Of a DNA stretch of 64,000 nt, positions 8,369 to 18,255 are shown piece after piece. The stretch's first letter is position 1; every line of letters starts with the position of its first letter. The stretch covers positions 1 through 64,000 of the forward strand of contig DAHUYE010000016.1 in the NCBI GenBank assembly GCA_027315345.1. Direction: 5' to 3'. Origin of the DNA: Actinomycetota bacterium (lineage in GTDB: Bacteria; Actinomycetota; Acidimicrobiia; Acidimicrobiales; JAJPHE01). Both the position numbers and the translations under genes were made by a program. The notes below the pieces were generated by a model. The model saw nothing but the letters and a program-made list of their open reading frames with translations. It had not been told where the DNA came from and did not search any database.

Positions 8369-9762
8369 GGCGCCGGCTGACCTTCGCCATCGTCGGGGTC
8401 GTGGCCGGCGCCCTGGTGGTGGCCGGCCTGGGCAGCCTGCTGCTCGTGGGCCGGGCCGACGCCAACCAGACCCGCACCCAACTCGTCACCCAGGCCGAGG
8501 CCATAGCCGCCCAGGCCGATGAGGCGGTACGGCCGGCCACCCTGAGCCTGCTCAAGACGGCGGCCCGTCTCTACAGCGCCGGCCTGGTCGGCATCCGGCC
8601 CGACGGGGCCGTGCTCAACGCGGCAGCCCTGCCCGCCGGGGTCACGGCGGGCGAGCTGGACGCCCCCGCTCTCCTCGATCAGCAGACGGTCTCGGCCGTG
8701 CACGGGTCCATCGCCTACGCCGCCGCCCCCATCCAGCTCAGCCCCACCGACCTGGCCCGGGCCCGGGCCTCCACCCAGCGGGGGATCAAGAACCTGGCCC
8801 GGGAGTCCGCCCTGGGGGTGGTCTTCGTGGTGGTGGTGACCCGGCAGGTACCGGGGCCGGCGGGGGGAGGGGCGTATTTCGCCGTGGCGGCGGCGGTGGC
8901 GCTCATGGTGGCGGCCCTGGTGGCCGACCGGCTGGGCCGGCGCATCACCCGGCCGCTGGCCGGCATGGAGGCAGCCGCCCGCCGCATTGCCGAGGGAGAC
9001 CTGGACAGCCGGATCGACGTGGGCGAGGACGACTACCCCGAGCTGGCCTCTTTGGGGCACTCCATCAACACCATGACCGAGGGCCTGGCCCGGGCCAAGG
9101 GCCTGGAACGTCAGTTCCTGATGTCGGTCTCCCACGACCTGCGCACCCCGCTGACCAGCATCCGGGGCTGGGCCGAGGCCATAGCCGACGGGGCCGCCGA
9201 GGACACCCGGGCCGCCGCCATCATCGGCTCGGAGGCGGCCCGGCTCCAGCGCCTGGTCCAGGACCTCCTGGACCTGGCCAAGCTGGACGCCCGCAGCTTC
9301 TCCCTCCACCCGGTGACTGTCGACCTGGTGCCGCTGGTAGCAGCGGCGGCTGAGAGCTTCCGGCCCTCCACCGACGAGGCCGGCCTGCACCTGACCCTGG
9401 ATCTGCCCGAGGGTCCCGTCCCGGTCCTGGCCGACCCCGACCGGCTCTCCCAGGTAGTGGCCAACCTGATCGAGAACGCCTACAAATACGCCCGGCGGGA
9501 CCTGCGGGTCCGGGTGGCCTCCTCTCCGGGCGCGGCCGTGGTGGCGGTGGAGGACGATGGCCCTGGCATCCCCGCCGCCGACCTGGACCATGTGTTCGAA
9601 CGGCTCTACCAGGTGGAGCACAGCCCGGCCCGTCAGGCCGGCTCCGGCCTCGGCCTCACCATCGTCAAGGAGCTGACCACGGCCATGAACGGCCAGGTCC
9701 GGGTCGAATCCCCCACCGGCCGGGGCGGTGGCACCCGGGTAGTGGTGAACCTGCCGGTCTAG
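8365..9762 (+). CDS. Sensor histidine kinase (HAMP, HisKA, HATPase_c)
   Basis: Membrane sensor kinase of 465 residues paired with the upstream regulator. TM1 is at about 8-29 and a second hydrophobic segment at about 168-188 encloses a roughly 120-residue extracytoplasmic domain with no domain I recognise. A HAMP region follows (about 189-241), then the H-box with His257 (SVSHDLRTPLTS), the N-box (NLIENAYKYA), G1 (EDDGPGIP) and G2 (GSGLGLTIV). The start overlaps the regulator stop; its own stop overlaps the convergent lipoprotein stop by 4 bp. Confidence 0.95.
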   Translation: MRRRLTFAIVGVVAGALVVAGLGSLLLVGRADANQTRTQLVTQAEAIAAQADEAVRPATLSLLKTAARLYSAGLVGIRPDGAVLNAAALPAGVTAGELDAPALLDQQTVSAVHGSIAYAAAPIQLSPTDLARARASTQRGIKNLARESALGVVFVVVVTRQVPGPAGGGAYFAVAAAVALMVAALVADRLGRRITRPLAGMEAAARRIAEGDLDSRIDVGEDDYPELASLGHSINTMTEGLARAKGLERQFLMSVSHDLRTPLTSIRGWAEAIADGAAEDTRAAAIIGSEAARLQRLVQDLLDLAKLDARSFSLHPVTVDLVPLVAAAAESFRPSTDEAGLHLTLDLPEGPVPVLADPDRLSQVVANLIENAYKYARRDLRVRVASSPGAAVVAVEDDGPGIPAADLDHVFERLYQVEHSPARQAGSGLGLTIVKELTTAMNGQVRVESPTGRGGGTRVVVNLPV

Positions 9763-10622
9763 CGGGTGGTCGAGGTGGTGGACGAACCCGACCCGCCGGC
9801 CGTCGTGGTCGACGTCGTGGTGGTCGTGGTCGGGGGGAACTGACAGGCGTCCACGTTGTCCAGGGTCTCGGTGGTGGCGCTGTTCACCGTGATCGAAAGA
9901 GGCTGGCTGCCGCTGGCGGTGCAGGTCAACTGCCAGGCCGCCTCCCCGTTGTTACCGGTGGTGGTCGGATTGGCGGTGTTGACCGCCCAGGCCGCCGAGC
10001 CGATCAGCTCCACCTCGGTGCCCGGGACCGGGACGGAGCGCACCACCCCGTTGGCGTCCACATTGGTGTTGGTGACCAGCACCACCAGGTTGGAGGGCTG
10101 ACCCACCAGCGGCGGGTTCGGGGCCATCGATGACGAGACGACCATCCCGGTGTACTGCTGCATCTGCATCTGCACCGACCGGTTCTCGCCCTGGGCCAGG
10201 AAGATGCTGACCGGCTGGGTGATGGCCAGGTCGGGCGTCCGCCAGGCCCGCAGGATGTAGGCCCCGCCCAGAATCCCGGTCAGGGACCAGGACCCATCGG
10301 CGGCGGTGGTGATGCGATCGGTGGCCGGGGTGACCCCAGGCTGGGTCACCCGGTCCACTTCCACCGTGGCTCCGCCCACCGGCCCGCTGGGCCCGGTCAC
10401 CGCCCCGTTGAGCCCCGACGTGCCCGGCCCCAACACCACCGAGGTGCTGGTGGTCACCCCGGCTACGGACTGCAGAACGGCTCCGCCCGTATCGGTGGAC
10501 ACCGTGGTTGGCACCGCGGGCACCGTGGTTGGCACCGCCGGCAGATCCGGCACGCCCGAAGTGGCGCAACCGGCCAGGACCAGGCCCGCCACCATGGCGA
10601 TACCGAAGAGGCGGCCCTTCAC
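9759..10622 (-). CDS. Lipoprotein with carboxypeptidase-regulatory-like domain and Thr-rich tail
   Basis: A 287-residue exported lipoprotein. The N-terminus ends in the lipobox VLAGC (Cys19). A Pro/Val/Thr-rich spacer follows, then a carboxypeptidase-regulatory-like beta sandwich (LNGAVTGPSGPVGGATVEV to GGAYILRAW), an Ig-like region, and a Thr/Ser-rich C-terminus that may be O-glycosylated. The GTG start (10622) overlaps the ygfZ stop as GTGA, making it the last gene of the groES-hisI-trpE-ygfZ operon. That linkage looks organisational and not functional. Confidence 0.75.
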   Translation of the reverse strand: MKGRLFGIAMVAGLVLAGCATSGVPDLPAVPTTVPAVPTTVSTDTGGAVLQSVAGVTTSTSVVLGPGTSGLNGAVTGPSGPVGGATVEVDRVTQPGVTPATDRITTAADGSWSLTGILGGAYILRAWRTPDLAITQPVSIFLAQGENRSVQMQMQQYTGMVVSSSMAPNPPLVGQPSNLVVLVTNTNVDANGVVRSVPVPGTEVELIGSAAWAVNTANPTTTGNNGEAAWQLTCTASGSQPLSITVNSATTETLDNVDACQFPPTTTTTTSTTTAGGSGSSTTSTTR

Positions 10623-11563
10623 CGGTCGCCTCCGAGGGGTAGGGCCCGGGTCTCGACGGCGGCGGTTGCGTCACCCATCGCCACCTCGGCCCGGAAGGGA
10701 ACCTCGTGGCCCCGCTTGATGTAAGCCAAGGCAACCGGCCCCAACTCCGGCGAATAGGCCGTGCTGGTCAGTCGCCCGACATCGGCGCCGTCGACCGTAA
10801 CCACCGCTCCGGGCGTGAAAGTTGTGACCACGGCGCCGACGCCGCCGGCCAGCACCACACCCCGCAGCCGGCGGGGAACGTTCCCGCCCCGGGCGTCGAT
10901 GCGGGCCACCAGCTCCTGGCCGGTGAAACATCCCTTGGTGAACGACACGGTGGCCTCCACCACCCCGGACTCCTCCGGGATGGTCCTGTCATCCAGCTCC
11001 ACCCCCATCACCGGCAGCCCGGCCTCGATGCGCGCTGCTTGATAGGCGCCCGGTCCGCACCGGCGGACACCGTCGGGCGCCACCGGGTCTAAACCGAGGA
11101 GGTCGATCCCCTCCAGCCCGGGCCAGGGGAATACAGAACGCAGCCCTTCGCCGGCCGGCGCCGTGGCCGAGATCATGACTTCCGCCGCCCGAGGGCCCCG
11201 TACGGCCAGGCACCGCCAGTCGGCCAGCACCTCGATGTCGGCCTTGGTCCGCAGCTTGAAACGCTGTAGCCGGGCCAGCACCACCTCTTCGAAGCCGGCG
11301 TCGAAGTCCAGCACCAGCTCGTCCTCCGCCGCCCGCGTGACCCGCACCAGGGCCGACACCTTGCCCTGCGGCTCCAGGATCAGTGACAGGGCCGAGTCGC
11401 CCACCGGCAGTTTCTCCACGTCCTGGCTCAGCTGGCCCTGCAGGTACTCGAGGGCCTGGGGCCCCGACACCCGGATGAAATCTCGGGGCAGATCGATGAC
11501 CCCGGCGTCGTGGCGCAGGGCGTGATAGTCCTGCTCCAGGCCGGCCATCTCCTCCGCGGTCAC
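10619..11563 (-). CDS. ygfZ: YgfZ/GcvT-like folate-binding protein
   Basis: A 314-residue member of the YgfZ (IBA57-like) branch of the GcvT fold, which helps maintain or repair certain Fe-S enzymes with folate. The family signature K-G-C-[FY]-x-G-Q-E is present as KGCFTGQELVARI. I use GTG 11563, which overlaps the trpE stop as GTGA; a frame reaching 11638 would read back into trpE. The N-terminal YLQGQLSQDV segment is typical. The window also encodes an Nfu-type protein. Confidence 0.9.
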   Translation of the reverse strand: MTAEEMAGLEQDYHALRHDAGVIDLPRDFIRVSGPQALEYLQGQLSQDVEKLPVGDSALSLILEPQGKVSALVRVTRAAEDELVLDFDAGFEEVVLARLQRFKLRTKADIEVLADWRCLAVRGPRAAEVMISATAPAGEGLRSVFPWPGLEGIDLLGLDPVAPDGVRRCGPGAYQAARIEAGLPVMGVELDDRTIPEESGVVEATVSFTKGCFTGQELVARIDARGGNVPRRLRGVVLAGGVGAVVTTFTPGAVVTVDGADVGRLTSTAYSPELGPVALAYIKRGHEVPFRAEVAMGDATAAVETRALPLGGDR

Positions 11564-13077
11564 GATCGCACCCGGGACGAAGCCATGCGCCGGGCCGCCG
11601 GCACGGCCGCCAGCAGGGCGGCCGCCTTGTTCTGGCACTCCAGGTCCTCATCGGCCGGATCGCTGTCGGCCACGATGCCGGCCCCGGCTTGGATCATGGC
11701 CCGCCCGTCGGGCATCACGATCATGGTGCGGATGGCGATGGCCGTATCCAGATTCCCGGAGAAGTCCACGTATCCGACCACGCCCGCATACGGGCCCCGC
11801 TTGGTCGGCTCCAGCCGGTCGATGATCTCCATGGCCCGCACCTTGGGCGCCCCCGACACCGTGCCGGCCGGGAGGGTGGCCCGGAGTACGTCGATCGGCC
11901 CGAGGCCACTCCTGAGGCGGCCCGAGACCTGGGAGGTGAGATGCATCACGTGGCTGTAACGCTCGAGGGTCATGAGTTCATCCACGTGCTCGGTGCCGAA
12001 GTCGACCACCCGGCCCACGTCGTTGCGGGCCAGATCCACCAGCATGATGTGTTCGGCCACCTCCTTGGGATGCTCCACCAGCTCGGCCGCCATCCGCCGG
12101 TCGTGTTCCTCGGTGCGGCCCCGCCGGCGGGTGCCGGCTATGGGCCGGGAGATGACCCGTCCGTCCAGCAGCTGCACCATGGGCTCGGGGGATGAACCAA
12201 CCACGCTCAGCTCCGGATGGCGCAGCAGGTACATGTAGGGACTGGGGTTGACCTGGCGCAAGGCCCGGTACAGGTCGATATCGGATGCGCCCAGATCGAG
12301 ATCGAAGCGCTGGGACAGCACCACCTGGAAGATGTCCCCTTCGACTATGTGGTCCTTGGCCACCTCCACCGCCGCGGCGTAATCGGCCGAGGTGAGGTTG
12401 CGCCTGACATCGGGCCGGGGGTCTTCGGGGTCGGGGGGCTGGGCCGGGCCCTCGGCCAGGGGTGCGGCCAGGTCGGCGGCCATCCGGTCGATGGAGGCGG
12501 CCGCCCGGTCGTAGGCGGCATCGAGTTGCGCAGTGGTCCAACCCGGCTCGACCACCACGTTCTCGATCAAAAAGGCCCGCTGGCGCCAGTGGTCGAAGGC
12601 GGCCACCGAGCCGGTGACCACCAGCACGGCGTCGGGCAGGCCGTTGTCATCGGCCGGGTGGTCGGGCAGGTGTTCGACCTCCCGCACCACGTCGTAACCG
12701 AGGTAGCCGACCACCCCGCCGTAAAAAGGGGGAAGCTCGGGCATGGGCGGGGAGCGGTACTCCCCGAGCAGCGCCTCCAGGGCGCCCAGCGCCCCCTGAT
12801 CGGTCGGCACCGACGCCGGCAGTTCGCCTTCGACTTCCACCCGACCGCCCCGCACCACCAGCCGGGCCCGGTGGCCCCGGCCCACGAAGGAGAAGCGGGC
12901 CCAGCGCTCCCCGTGCTCCACCGACTCCAGCAGGAAGCCCGGCCCGTCCCCGGCCAGGCGCATGAAGGCGGCTACCGGCGTCTGCAGATCGGCCACCAGC
13001 TCGCTCCACACCGGCACCACCGTGTGGTGGGCGGCCAGCGAGTGGAAGGCCTCCCTATCGGGCTTCAGCGCTGCCAC
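11560..13077 (-). CDS. trpE: Anthranilate synthase component I
   Basis: Makes anthranilate from chorismate and ammonia supplied by the TrpG amidotransferase. It is 505 residues. The N-terminal LLES (49-52) belongs to the tryptophan feedback site, so allosteric inhibition is likely. Chorismate-binding motifs are present: [18 protein letters not shown] and [11 protein letters not shown]. It lies apart from trpCFBA, overlaps the hisI 3' end by 23 bp, and no trpG or trpD is in the window, so the glutaminase subunit must come from elsewhere. Confidence 0.97.
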   Translation of the reverse strand: MAALKPDREAFHSLAAHHTVVPVWSELVADLQTPVAAFMRLAGDGPGFLLESVEHGERWARFSFVGRGHRARLVVRGGRVEVEGELPASVPTDQGALGALEALLGEYRSPPMPELPPFYGGVVGYLGYDVVREVEHLPDHPADDNGLPDAVLVVTGSVAAFDHWRQRAFLIENVVVEPGWTTAQLDAAYDRAAASIDRMAADLAAPLAEGPAQPPDPEDPRPDVRRNLTSADYAAAVEVAKDHIVEGDIFQVVLSQRFDLDLGASDIDLYRALRQVNPSPYMYLLRHPELSVVGSSPEPMVQLLDGRVISRPIAGTRRRGRTEEHDRRMAAELVEHPKEVAEHIMLVDLARNDVGRVVDFGTEHVDELMTLERYSHVMHLTSQVSGRLRSGLGPIDVLRATLPAGTVSGAPKVRAMEIIDRLEPTKRGPYAGVVGYVDFSGNLDTAIAIRTMIVMPDGRAMIQAGAGIVADSDPADEDLECQNKAAALLAAVPAARRMASSRVRS

Positions 13078-13432
13078 CGAAGGAACGGTAGAAGCAGCTG
13101 TAGTTACCGGTGTGGCAGGCCCCGGCCCCGTCCTGCTCGACCACGAACAACAGCGTGTCCCCGTCGCAGTCGTAGTAGGCCTCCCGCAGCCACTGCCGAT
13201 CGCCCGAAGTCTCGCCCTTGCACCAGTACTCCTGGCGGCTCCGGCTCCAGAACCACGTCCGCCCCGTCTCCAGCGTCCTTCTGAGCGACTCCGCGTTCAC
13301 CCACGCCATCATCAAGACCCGGCCGGTCCCGGCCTCCTGCACCACCGCCGGCACCAGTCCCTCGGCGTTGAAGGCGATGCCGGCCACCTCCTCCTCGATG
13401 ACCGGGATGGGCGTGGCCCGGGTGTCGCTCAC
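13055..13432 (-). CDS. hisI: Phosphoribosyl-AMP cyclohydrolase
   Basis: Opens the adenine ring of PR-AMP in histidine synthesis. It is 125 residues with [28 protein letters not shown] and the metal-binding DCDGDTLLF plus [11 protein letters not shown]. It is a stand-alone HisI without the HisE domain. The GTG start overlaps the groES stop (GTGA), and the 3' end overlaps trpE. It is separated from the main his operon by about 1 kb holding only the convergent hydrolase. Confidence 0.95.
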   Translation of the reverse strand: MSDTRATPIPVIEEEVAGIAFNAEGLVPAVVQEAGTGRVLMMAWVNAESLRRTLETGRTWFWSRSRQEYWCKGETSGDRQWLREAYYDCDGDTLLFVVEQDGAGACHTGNYSCFYRSFGGSAEAR

Positions 13433-13752
13433 AGGTACAGCCCCGTCTCGGCATCGAGGCGGTCGGAGGCCACCGCGTGCAGATCGCGCTCGCGCATGAG
13501 GAGGTACTCCTCACCCTGGACCTCCACCTCGTAGCGGTCCTCGGGGTTGAACAGCACCAGATCGCCCGGCTTGATGGTGCGGACGTGGGGGCCCACCGCC
13601 ACCACCTCGGCCCAGGCCAGCCGCTTGGACACCTGGGCGGTGGCCGGGATCAGGATCCCGGCCCGGGACTTGCGCTCGCCCTCGGCCCCCGGCACCTGTA
13701 CCAACACCCGGTCGGCCAGCATGGTGATGGGCTGTTTCTGTCCCTTGGCCAC
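13429..13752 (-). CDS. GroES/Cpn10 family protein leading a hisI-trpE operon
   Basis: A 107-residue Cpn10-family protein: LADRVLVQV, the mobile-loop region [27 protein letters not shown] and [12 protein letters not shown]. The family is the heptameric lid of GroEL. It starts at GTG 13752 and is directly coupled to hisI. No groEL follows and I see no CIRCE repeat upstream, unlike at hrcA. It is probably a second, divergent copy; whether it still caps a GroEL is unknown. Confidence 0.85.
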   Translation of the reverse strand: MAKGQKQPITMLADRVLVQVPGAEGERKSRAGILIPATAQVSKRLAWAEVVAVGPHVRTIKPGDLVLFNPEDRYEVEVQGEEYLLMRERDLHAVASDRLDAETGLYL

Positions 13753-13775
13753 CCTGCACGGTACCGTGCCCGCCG

Positions 13776-14399
13776 GTGGCCATCGAACCCTTAGAACTGC
13801 GGGTCGAGGACGGCCCGGTGCTGGAGGCCGAGTTGTCGGTGCCCGCCGACCCGTGGGCGGCCGTGGTCCTGGCCCATCCCCATCCGACCCGGGGAGGCAA
13901 CATGCGCTCCCTGGTGACCGGGGCTCTTTTCTCCGCCCTCCCGGCCGCCGGGGTCGCCACCCTGCGCTTCAACTTCCGGGGAGTAGAGGGATCCACGGGC
14001 ACCCACGACGGCGGGGTCGGTGAGCAGCGCGACATCCTGGCCGCCATCGACGCCCTGGCCGGCATCACCGAGGGCCTGCCCCTGGCCCTGTCCGGCTGGT
14101 CCTTCGGGGCCGACACATCCCTGGCCGTGGTGGACTCCCGGCTCAGCGGCTGGGCCCCGGTGGCTCCCCCCCTGCGCATCCTCGACCCCGACACCATGGG
14201 CGCCGCCGCCGACCCCAGGCCCAAGTGCTTCGTCATCGCCAGCAACGACCAGTTCCGCACCCCCGAGGCGGCCCGGCCCATCCTGGCCGGCTGGGCCAAC
14301 GTGGAGATGCACGTGGTGGAGGGGGCGGATCACTTCTTCGTGGGGCGGACCGACCGGGTGGCCGAGATCGTCCTGACCTGGCTGCGCAGCCTGGCCTGA
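13776..14399 (+). CDS. Alpha/beta hydrolase (dienelactone-hydrolase-like)
   Basis: A 207-residue cytoplasmic alpha/beta hydrolase. It shows an early AHPHPTRGGNM, the FNFRGVEGSTG segment and the nucleophile elbow GWSFG. A later Asp and His (VEGADHFF) complete a plausible triad. This layout resembles short bacterial hydrolases such as YtfB/YuxL-like or KANL-type 'alpha/beta fold' proteins. It is divergent from groES with a 23-bp gap and convergent with hisF. Confidence 0.82.
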   Translation: MAIEPLELRVEDGPVLEAELSVPADPWAAVVLAHPHPTRGGNMRSLVTGALFSALPAAGVATLRFNFRGVEGSTGTHDGGVGEQRDILAAIDALAGITEGLPLALSGWSFGADTSLAVVDSRLSGWAPVAPPLRILDPDTMGAAADPRPKCFVIASNDQFRTPEAARPILAGWANVEMHVVEGADHFFVGRTDRVAEIVLTWLRSLA

Positions 14400-14403
14400 G
14401 CCG

Positions 14404-14422
14404 GCCGCCGGCGCCCGGCGGC
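14404..14422. terminator. Candidate terminator hairpin between convergent genes
   Basis: Perfect 8-bp stem GCCGCCGG/CCGGCGGC with a 3-nt loop directly after the hydrolase stop and before the hisF stop on the other strand. There is no T-tract. Confidence 0.5.
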
Positions 14423-14441
14423 GGGCCCAGGCCGCCGGCCC

Positions 14442-15206
14442 TCACTCCACCGGGCGGACCAGCACCCCCCGCTCGGCCATGTAGGCCTTGGCCTCGGCCA
14501 CGGTGTGGCGGCCGTAGTGGAAGATCGACGCCGCCAGCACCGCATCGGCGCCACCCTGTAAGGCCCCGTCCACCAGATCCTGAAGGCGGCCGACCCCTCC
14601 GCTGGCCACCACCGGGATGCGGCAGGCGTCGGCCACCAGCCGGGTCAGCCCCAGGTCGAAGCCCGCCTGGCCGCCGTCGGCATCCATGCTGGTGAGCAGG
14701 ATCTCCCCCGCCCCCAGCCGTTCACAGATCCGGGCCCAGGACACGGCGTCGATCCCACTCGGGTTGCGCCCGCCGTGGGTGTACACCTCGTAACGGCCCG
14801 ATCCCTGGGGCCCCACCCGTCTGGCGTCGAGGGAGACGACCACGCACTGGGAGCCGAATTCCTCGGCCATGCGCCGGATCAGGGCGGGGTCGGCCACCGC
14901 CGCCGAATTGACCCCCACCTTCTCCGCCCCCGCTCTCAACAGGGCCCGGGCGTCGTCCACGCTGCGGACTCCACCTCCGACGGTGAGCGGGATGAACACC
15001 TGCTCGGCCGTCTCCCTGACCACTTCGACCATGGTGTCCCGACCCTCGGAGGAGGCGGTGATGTCGAGGAAGACGACCTCATCGGCACCCTGGTCGGCGT
15101 AGAGGGAGGCCAGTTCCACCGGGTCCCCGGCGTCGCGCAGGTTCTCGAATTGGACCCCCTTCACCACCCGGCCGGCGTCCACATCCAGGCAGGGGATCAC
15201 CCTCAC
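14442..15206 (-). CDS. hisF: Imidazole glycerol phosphate synthase cyclase subunit
   Basis: Forms imidazole glycerol phosphate and AICAR with ammonia channelled from HisH. Catalytic aspartates are in [11 protein letters not shown] and [10 protein letters not shown]; phosphate sites are in TVGGGVRS and ASGGVG. I choose GTG 15206, which overlaps the hisA stop as GTGA and gives 254 residues; a GTG three codons earlier is possible. It is the last gene of hisDCBHAF. Confidence 0.97.
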   Translation of the reverse strand: MRVIPCLDVDAGRVVKGVQFENLRDAGDPVELASLYADQGADEVVFLDITASSEGRDTMVEVVRETAEQVFIPLTVGGGVRSVDDARALLRAGAEKVGVNSAAVADPALIRRMAEEFGSQCVVVSLDARRVGPQGSGRYEVYTHGGRNPSGIDAVSWARICERLGAGEILLTSMDADGGQAGFDLGLTRLVADACRIPVVASGGVGRLQDLVDGALQGGADAVLAASIFHYGRHTVAEAKAYMAERGVLVRPVE

Positions 15207-15961
15207 CGTGCGCACCGGGCCACCCCCTCCTCCACCGTCAGGCGGCCCTCATAGATGGCGGTGCCGACTATCACTCCGGCCAGACGATGCCCGTCCACTT
15301 CCAGGCCGGCCAGTTCGGTTATGTCATCGGCCCGGGACACCCCCCCGGAGGCGATCACATCCACCCGGCCGGCGGACGCCGCCAGCACCTCGGCCATTCC
15401 CCTGAGATCGGGTCCGCCCAGCATCCCGTCCCGGGCGATGTCGGTCACCACCAGCGCTGCCACCCCGGCGCCGACCATGGCCTCCACCGCTTCCATCAGT
15501 TCCACGCCCGAGCCCTGCTGCCATCCGGCCAGGGCCACCTCCCGCCGGCCCGGGGCGCCGGCGGCGGGGCGGTGGTCGAGACCGACCGCCACGGCGCCGG
15601 GGTGACTCCCGGCCACCTCCTCCACCAGCCCGGGCGAACTGAAGGCGGCCGTGCCGATGACGACCCGGGTCACGCCCTTGCTCAACAGATCCCCGGCCGC
15701 TTCCGGGGTGCGCACCCCGCCACCGGCCTGCACCGGCACGTCCACGGCCGCCGCCACCGCCGCGATGAGGTGACGGTTGAGAGGCTCACCGGTGCGGGCC
15801 GCATCCAGGTCGACCATGTGGATCCACTTCGCCCCTGACTTCACGAACGACTGGGCCACCGCCACCGGGTCGTCCCCGTAGACGCGCTCGCGCTCGAAGT
15901 CGCCCTGGGACAGCTGCACGCAGCGCCCGGCCCGCAGGTCGATGGCGGGATACAGGTCCAC
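15203..15961 (-). CDS. hisA: ProFAR isomerase HisA
   Basis: TIM-barrel isomerase of histidine synthesis, 252 residues from GTG 15961. The catalytic aspartates are in PAIDLRAGR and [11 protein letters not shown], with GGGVRT and ASGGVSR as phosphate loops. Actinobacteria often use a bifunctional PriA here, but a separate trpF is present in this window, so HisA-only function is reasonable. The gene abuts hisH without overlap. Confidence 0.93.
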   Translation of the reverse strand: MDLYPAIDLRAGRCVQLSQGDFERERVYGDDPVAVAQSFVKSGAKWIHMVDLDAARTGEPLNRHLIAAVAAAVDVPVQAGGGVRTPEAAGDLLSKGVTRVVIGTAAFSSPGLVEEVAGSHPGAVAVGLDHRPAAGAPGRREVALAGWQQGSGVELMEAVEAMVGAGVAALVVTDIARDGMLGGPDLRGMAEVLAASAGRVDVIASGGVSRADDITELAGLEVDGHRLAGVIVGTAIYEGRLTVEEGVARCAR

Positions 15962-16567
15962 TCAGGCCGCGCAGGCGACGACGAAGTTGCCCAACAGTCT
16001 CAGACCCGCCGGCCCCGACTTCTCGGGGTGGAACTGGGTGGCCCAGACGTTCCCGGTCTCCACCGCCGCCGTCACCGGGCCCCCGTAGTCGCAGGTGGCC
16101 ACCACCGCCTCGGAGATCTCCGGGGCGTAGGAGTGCACGAAGTAGAACCACGGCGCCGGTCCGCAGCCTTGGAGGAGCCGACTGTCATCCCGCACGGCGT
16201 GAACCTGATTCCACTGCATCTGCGGGTGCTTTTCGCCTTCGGGTAGGCGCACCACCCGGCCGGGTAGGACGGCCAGCCCTCGCGCCTCAGGGTCCTCCTC
16301 GGAAGACTCGTAGAGCATCTGCATCCCGACGCAGATCCCCATGAACGGCTTACCGCTCTCCACCGCCGCCAGGGCGGCCCGGTCCAGCCCCGAGGCCCGC
16401 AGCGCTCCCAGGCAGCGGCCGAAGGCGCCCACGCCCGGAAGCACCACTCCCTCGGCGGCGGCGGCCTCCTCCGGGTCGGAGGTCAGGCGGGCGTCGCCCC
16501 CGGCCCGCTGTAGGGCCTTCTCGGCCGAGCGGAGGTTTCCGATCCCGTAATCCAGGACGGCAATCAC
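15962..16567 (-). CDS. hisH: Imidazole glycerol phosphate synthase glutaminase subunit
   Basis: Class I glutamine amidotransferase that supplies ammonia to HisF. The triad is visible: nucleophile Cys in MGICVGMQML, and His/Glu in ATQFHPEKSG. The N-terminus VLDYGIGNLRS is typical. It is 201 residues from GTG 16567 and follows the hisB stop directly. Confidence 0.97.
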   Translation of the reverse strand: MIAVLDYGIGNLRSAEKALQRAGGDARLTSDPEEAAAAEGVVLPGVGAFGRCLGALRASGLDRAALAAVESGKPFMGICVGMQMLYESSEEDPEARGLAVLPGRVVRLPEGEKHPQMQWNQVHAVRDDSRLLQGCGPAPWFYFVHSYAPEISEAVVATCDYGGPVTAAVETGNVWATQFHPEKSGPAGLRLLGNFVVACAA

Positions 16568-17161
16568 CTACAGGGCGCCCTTGGTCGACGGTACCGCCGT
16601 TCCCTCCACCCGCACCGCGTCCCGAAGGGCCCGGGCCACCCCCTTGAAGGACGCCTCCAGGATGTGATGGGTATTGCGCCCGGCCCGCATGCGGATGTGC
16701 AGGGTCAGGGCGGCGGCGGTGGTGAAGGCCCGCCAGAACTCCTCGGCCAGCTGAGGCTCGAAGGCGGGTACGCCCAGGGCCACCGCGTCCAGGGGGAACT
16801 CCACCTCATAGACCAGATAGGCCCGGCCGGACAGGTCCAGGGCCACGTCCACCAGCGCCTCGTCCAGGGGCAATGACACCGAGGCAAAGCGGCGGACTCC
16901 GACCTTGTCCCCCAACGCCTCCCGCACCGCCTCGCCCAGGCTGATGCCGACGTCTTCGATGGTGTGGTGGGTGTCCACCTCCAGGTCCCCTGCGGCCGAC
17001 ACCCGCAGATCGAAGCCGCCGTGGCGGCCCAGCTGCGCGATCATGTGGTCGAAGAAGGGGATGCCGGTGGAGACCTCGCTCTCCCCGCTTCCGTCCAGAT
17101 CCACCTCGACGTTGATGCGCGTCTCTTTGGTCTCCCGGGTGCGGGTGGCCCGTCGGGTCAT
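16568..17161 (-). CDS. hisB: Imidazoleglycerol-phosphate dehydratase
   Basis: Manganese-dependent dehydratase, 197 residues. The metal-binding histidine motifs are FFDHMIAQLGRHG, DTHHTIEDVG and NTHHILEASFKG. It is the monofunctional bacterial type without the phosphatase domain. The ATG at 17161 overlaps the hisC stop (ATGA). A longer upstream frame through hisC is a GC artefact. Confidence 0.97.
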   Translation of the reverse strand: MTRRATRTRETKETRINVEVDLDGSGESEVSTGIPFFDHMIAQLGRHGGFDLRVSAAGDLEVDTHHTIEDVGISLGEAVREALGDKVGVRRFASVSLPLDEALVDVALDLSGRAYLVYEVEFPLDAVALGVPAFEPQLAEEFWRAFTTAAALTLHIRMRAGRNTHHILEASFKGVARALRDAVRVEGTAVPSTKGAL

Positions 17162-18255
17162 GCCAGTACCTCCGTCAGCGCGCTCAGGAAGCGCCCGTTC
17201 TCCTCGGGGGTGCCGACCGTCACCCGGAGGCAGCCCTCCAACCCGGGCCAACCGCTGCAGTCCCGCACCAGCACGGAACGCTCGACCAGTCCGGACCACA
17301 CCTCCTTCGGCCCCTGGTGCAGAGGTCGGAAAAGGATGAAGTTGGCGTCGGAAGGCCACGTCTGCACGTCGAGCTCCGACAGCCGGGCGGCTATGCGGCC
17401 CCGCTCCTCCACCACGCCGGCGATGCGCGCCTCCATCTCGGCCCGGAACCGCAGCGCCACCCGCCCGGCCGCCTGCTTGACGGAGTCGAGGTGATAGGGC
17501 AGGGCCACCTCCTCGAGCACTGACACCACCCCCGCCGGCGCCACCACATAACCCAGCCGGTTGGCGGCCATCGACCACGTCTTGGAAAAGGTGCGCACCA
17601 CCACCACCCGGCCGTCATCGGAGACGAGGGGCAGGGCCGACCAGCGGGCGAACTGCCCGTAGGCCTCGTCCACCACCACCAGCCCGGCGGCCCGGCCGAC
17701 CACCGCCTCGATCACCTCCCGTGACTCGGAGCGCCCGGTGGGGTTGTTGGGCGAGCAGATGAACGTCACCGCCGGACGGTGGGCGGAGTTGACCCGGTCG
17801 AACTCAGCCAGGTCCAGCGACAGGTCATCGGCCCGCCGACCGGTGTGCACCTGGGTCCCGGTGATCTTGGCGATGTGGGTGTGCAGCAGATAGGTCGGTT
17901 CGAACACCGCCGCCGACCGGCCCGGGCCACCGAAGGCCAGCAACAGGCACTGGATCACCTCGTTGGATCCGTTGGCGGCGAAGATCTGCTCCGCCTTCAC
18001 CCCGTGCAACTCCGCCAGCGCCGCCCGCAGGTCCCGGGCCGAGCGGTCCGGGTAGCGGTTGAAGGCGATCCGCTTGACCTCATCGGCCAGCGCCTCCACG
18101 AAGCCCGCCGGCGGCGGCAAAGGCGCCTCGTTGGTATTGAGCCGCACCTCCACATCCACCTGGGGACTGTGATACCCCTCCACCAGGGCCAGGTCGTCCC
18201 GAGGCGCCACCGGCAGCCCGCCGGCCCCGCCGCCGGTGGCCCCGCCGCCGCTCAC
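17158..18255 (-). CDS. hisC: Histidinol-phosphate aminotransferase
   Basis: PLP-dependent class I/II aminotransferase, 365 residues from GTG 18255, which overlaps the hisD stop as GTGA. Recognisable parts are RLNTNEAPLPPP, AANGSNEVIQ, ICSPNNPTGR, VVDEAYGQF and the PLP lysine in RTFSKTWSMAANRLGY. The first 15 residues are a Gly-rich leader of no obvious function. Confidence 0.96.
   Translation of the reverse strand: MSGGGATGGGAGGLPVAPRDDLALVEGYHSPQVDVEVRLNTNEAPLPPPAGFVEALADEVKRIAFNRYPDRSARDLRAALAELHGVKAEQIFAANGSNEVIQCLLLAFGGPGRSAAVFEPTYLLHTHIAKITGTQVHTGRRADDLSLDLAEFDRVNSAHRPAVTFICSPNNPTGRSESREVIEAVVGRAAGLVVVDEAYGQFARWSALPLVSDDGRVVVVRTFSKTWSMAANRLGYVVAPAGVVSVLEEVALPYHLDSVKQAAGRVALRFRAEMEARIAGVVEERGRIAARLSELDVQTWPSDANFILFRPLHQGPKEVWSGLVERSVLVRDCSGWPGLEGCLRVTVGTPEENGRFLSALTEVLA

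Noticed and set aside
13753-13775. CIRCE operator before groES
   Set aside because: The 23-bp gap has no TTAGCACTC/GAGTGCTAA-like pair.
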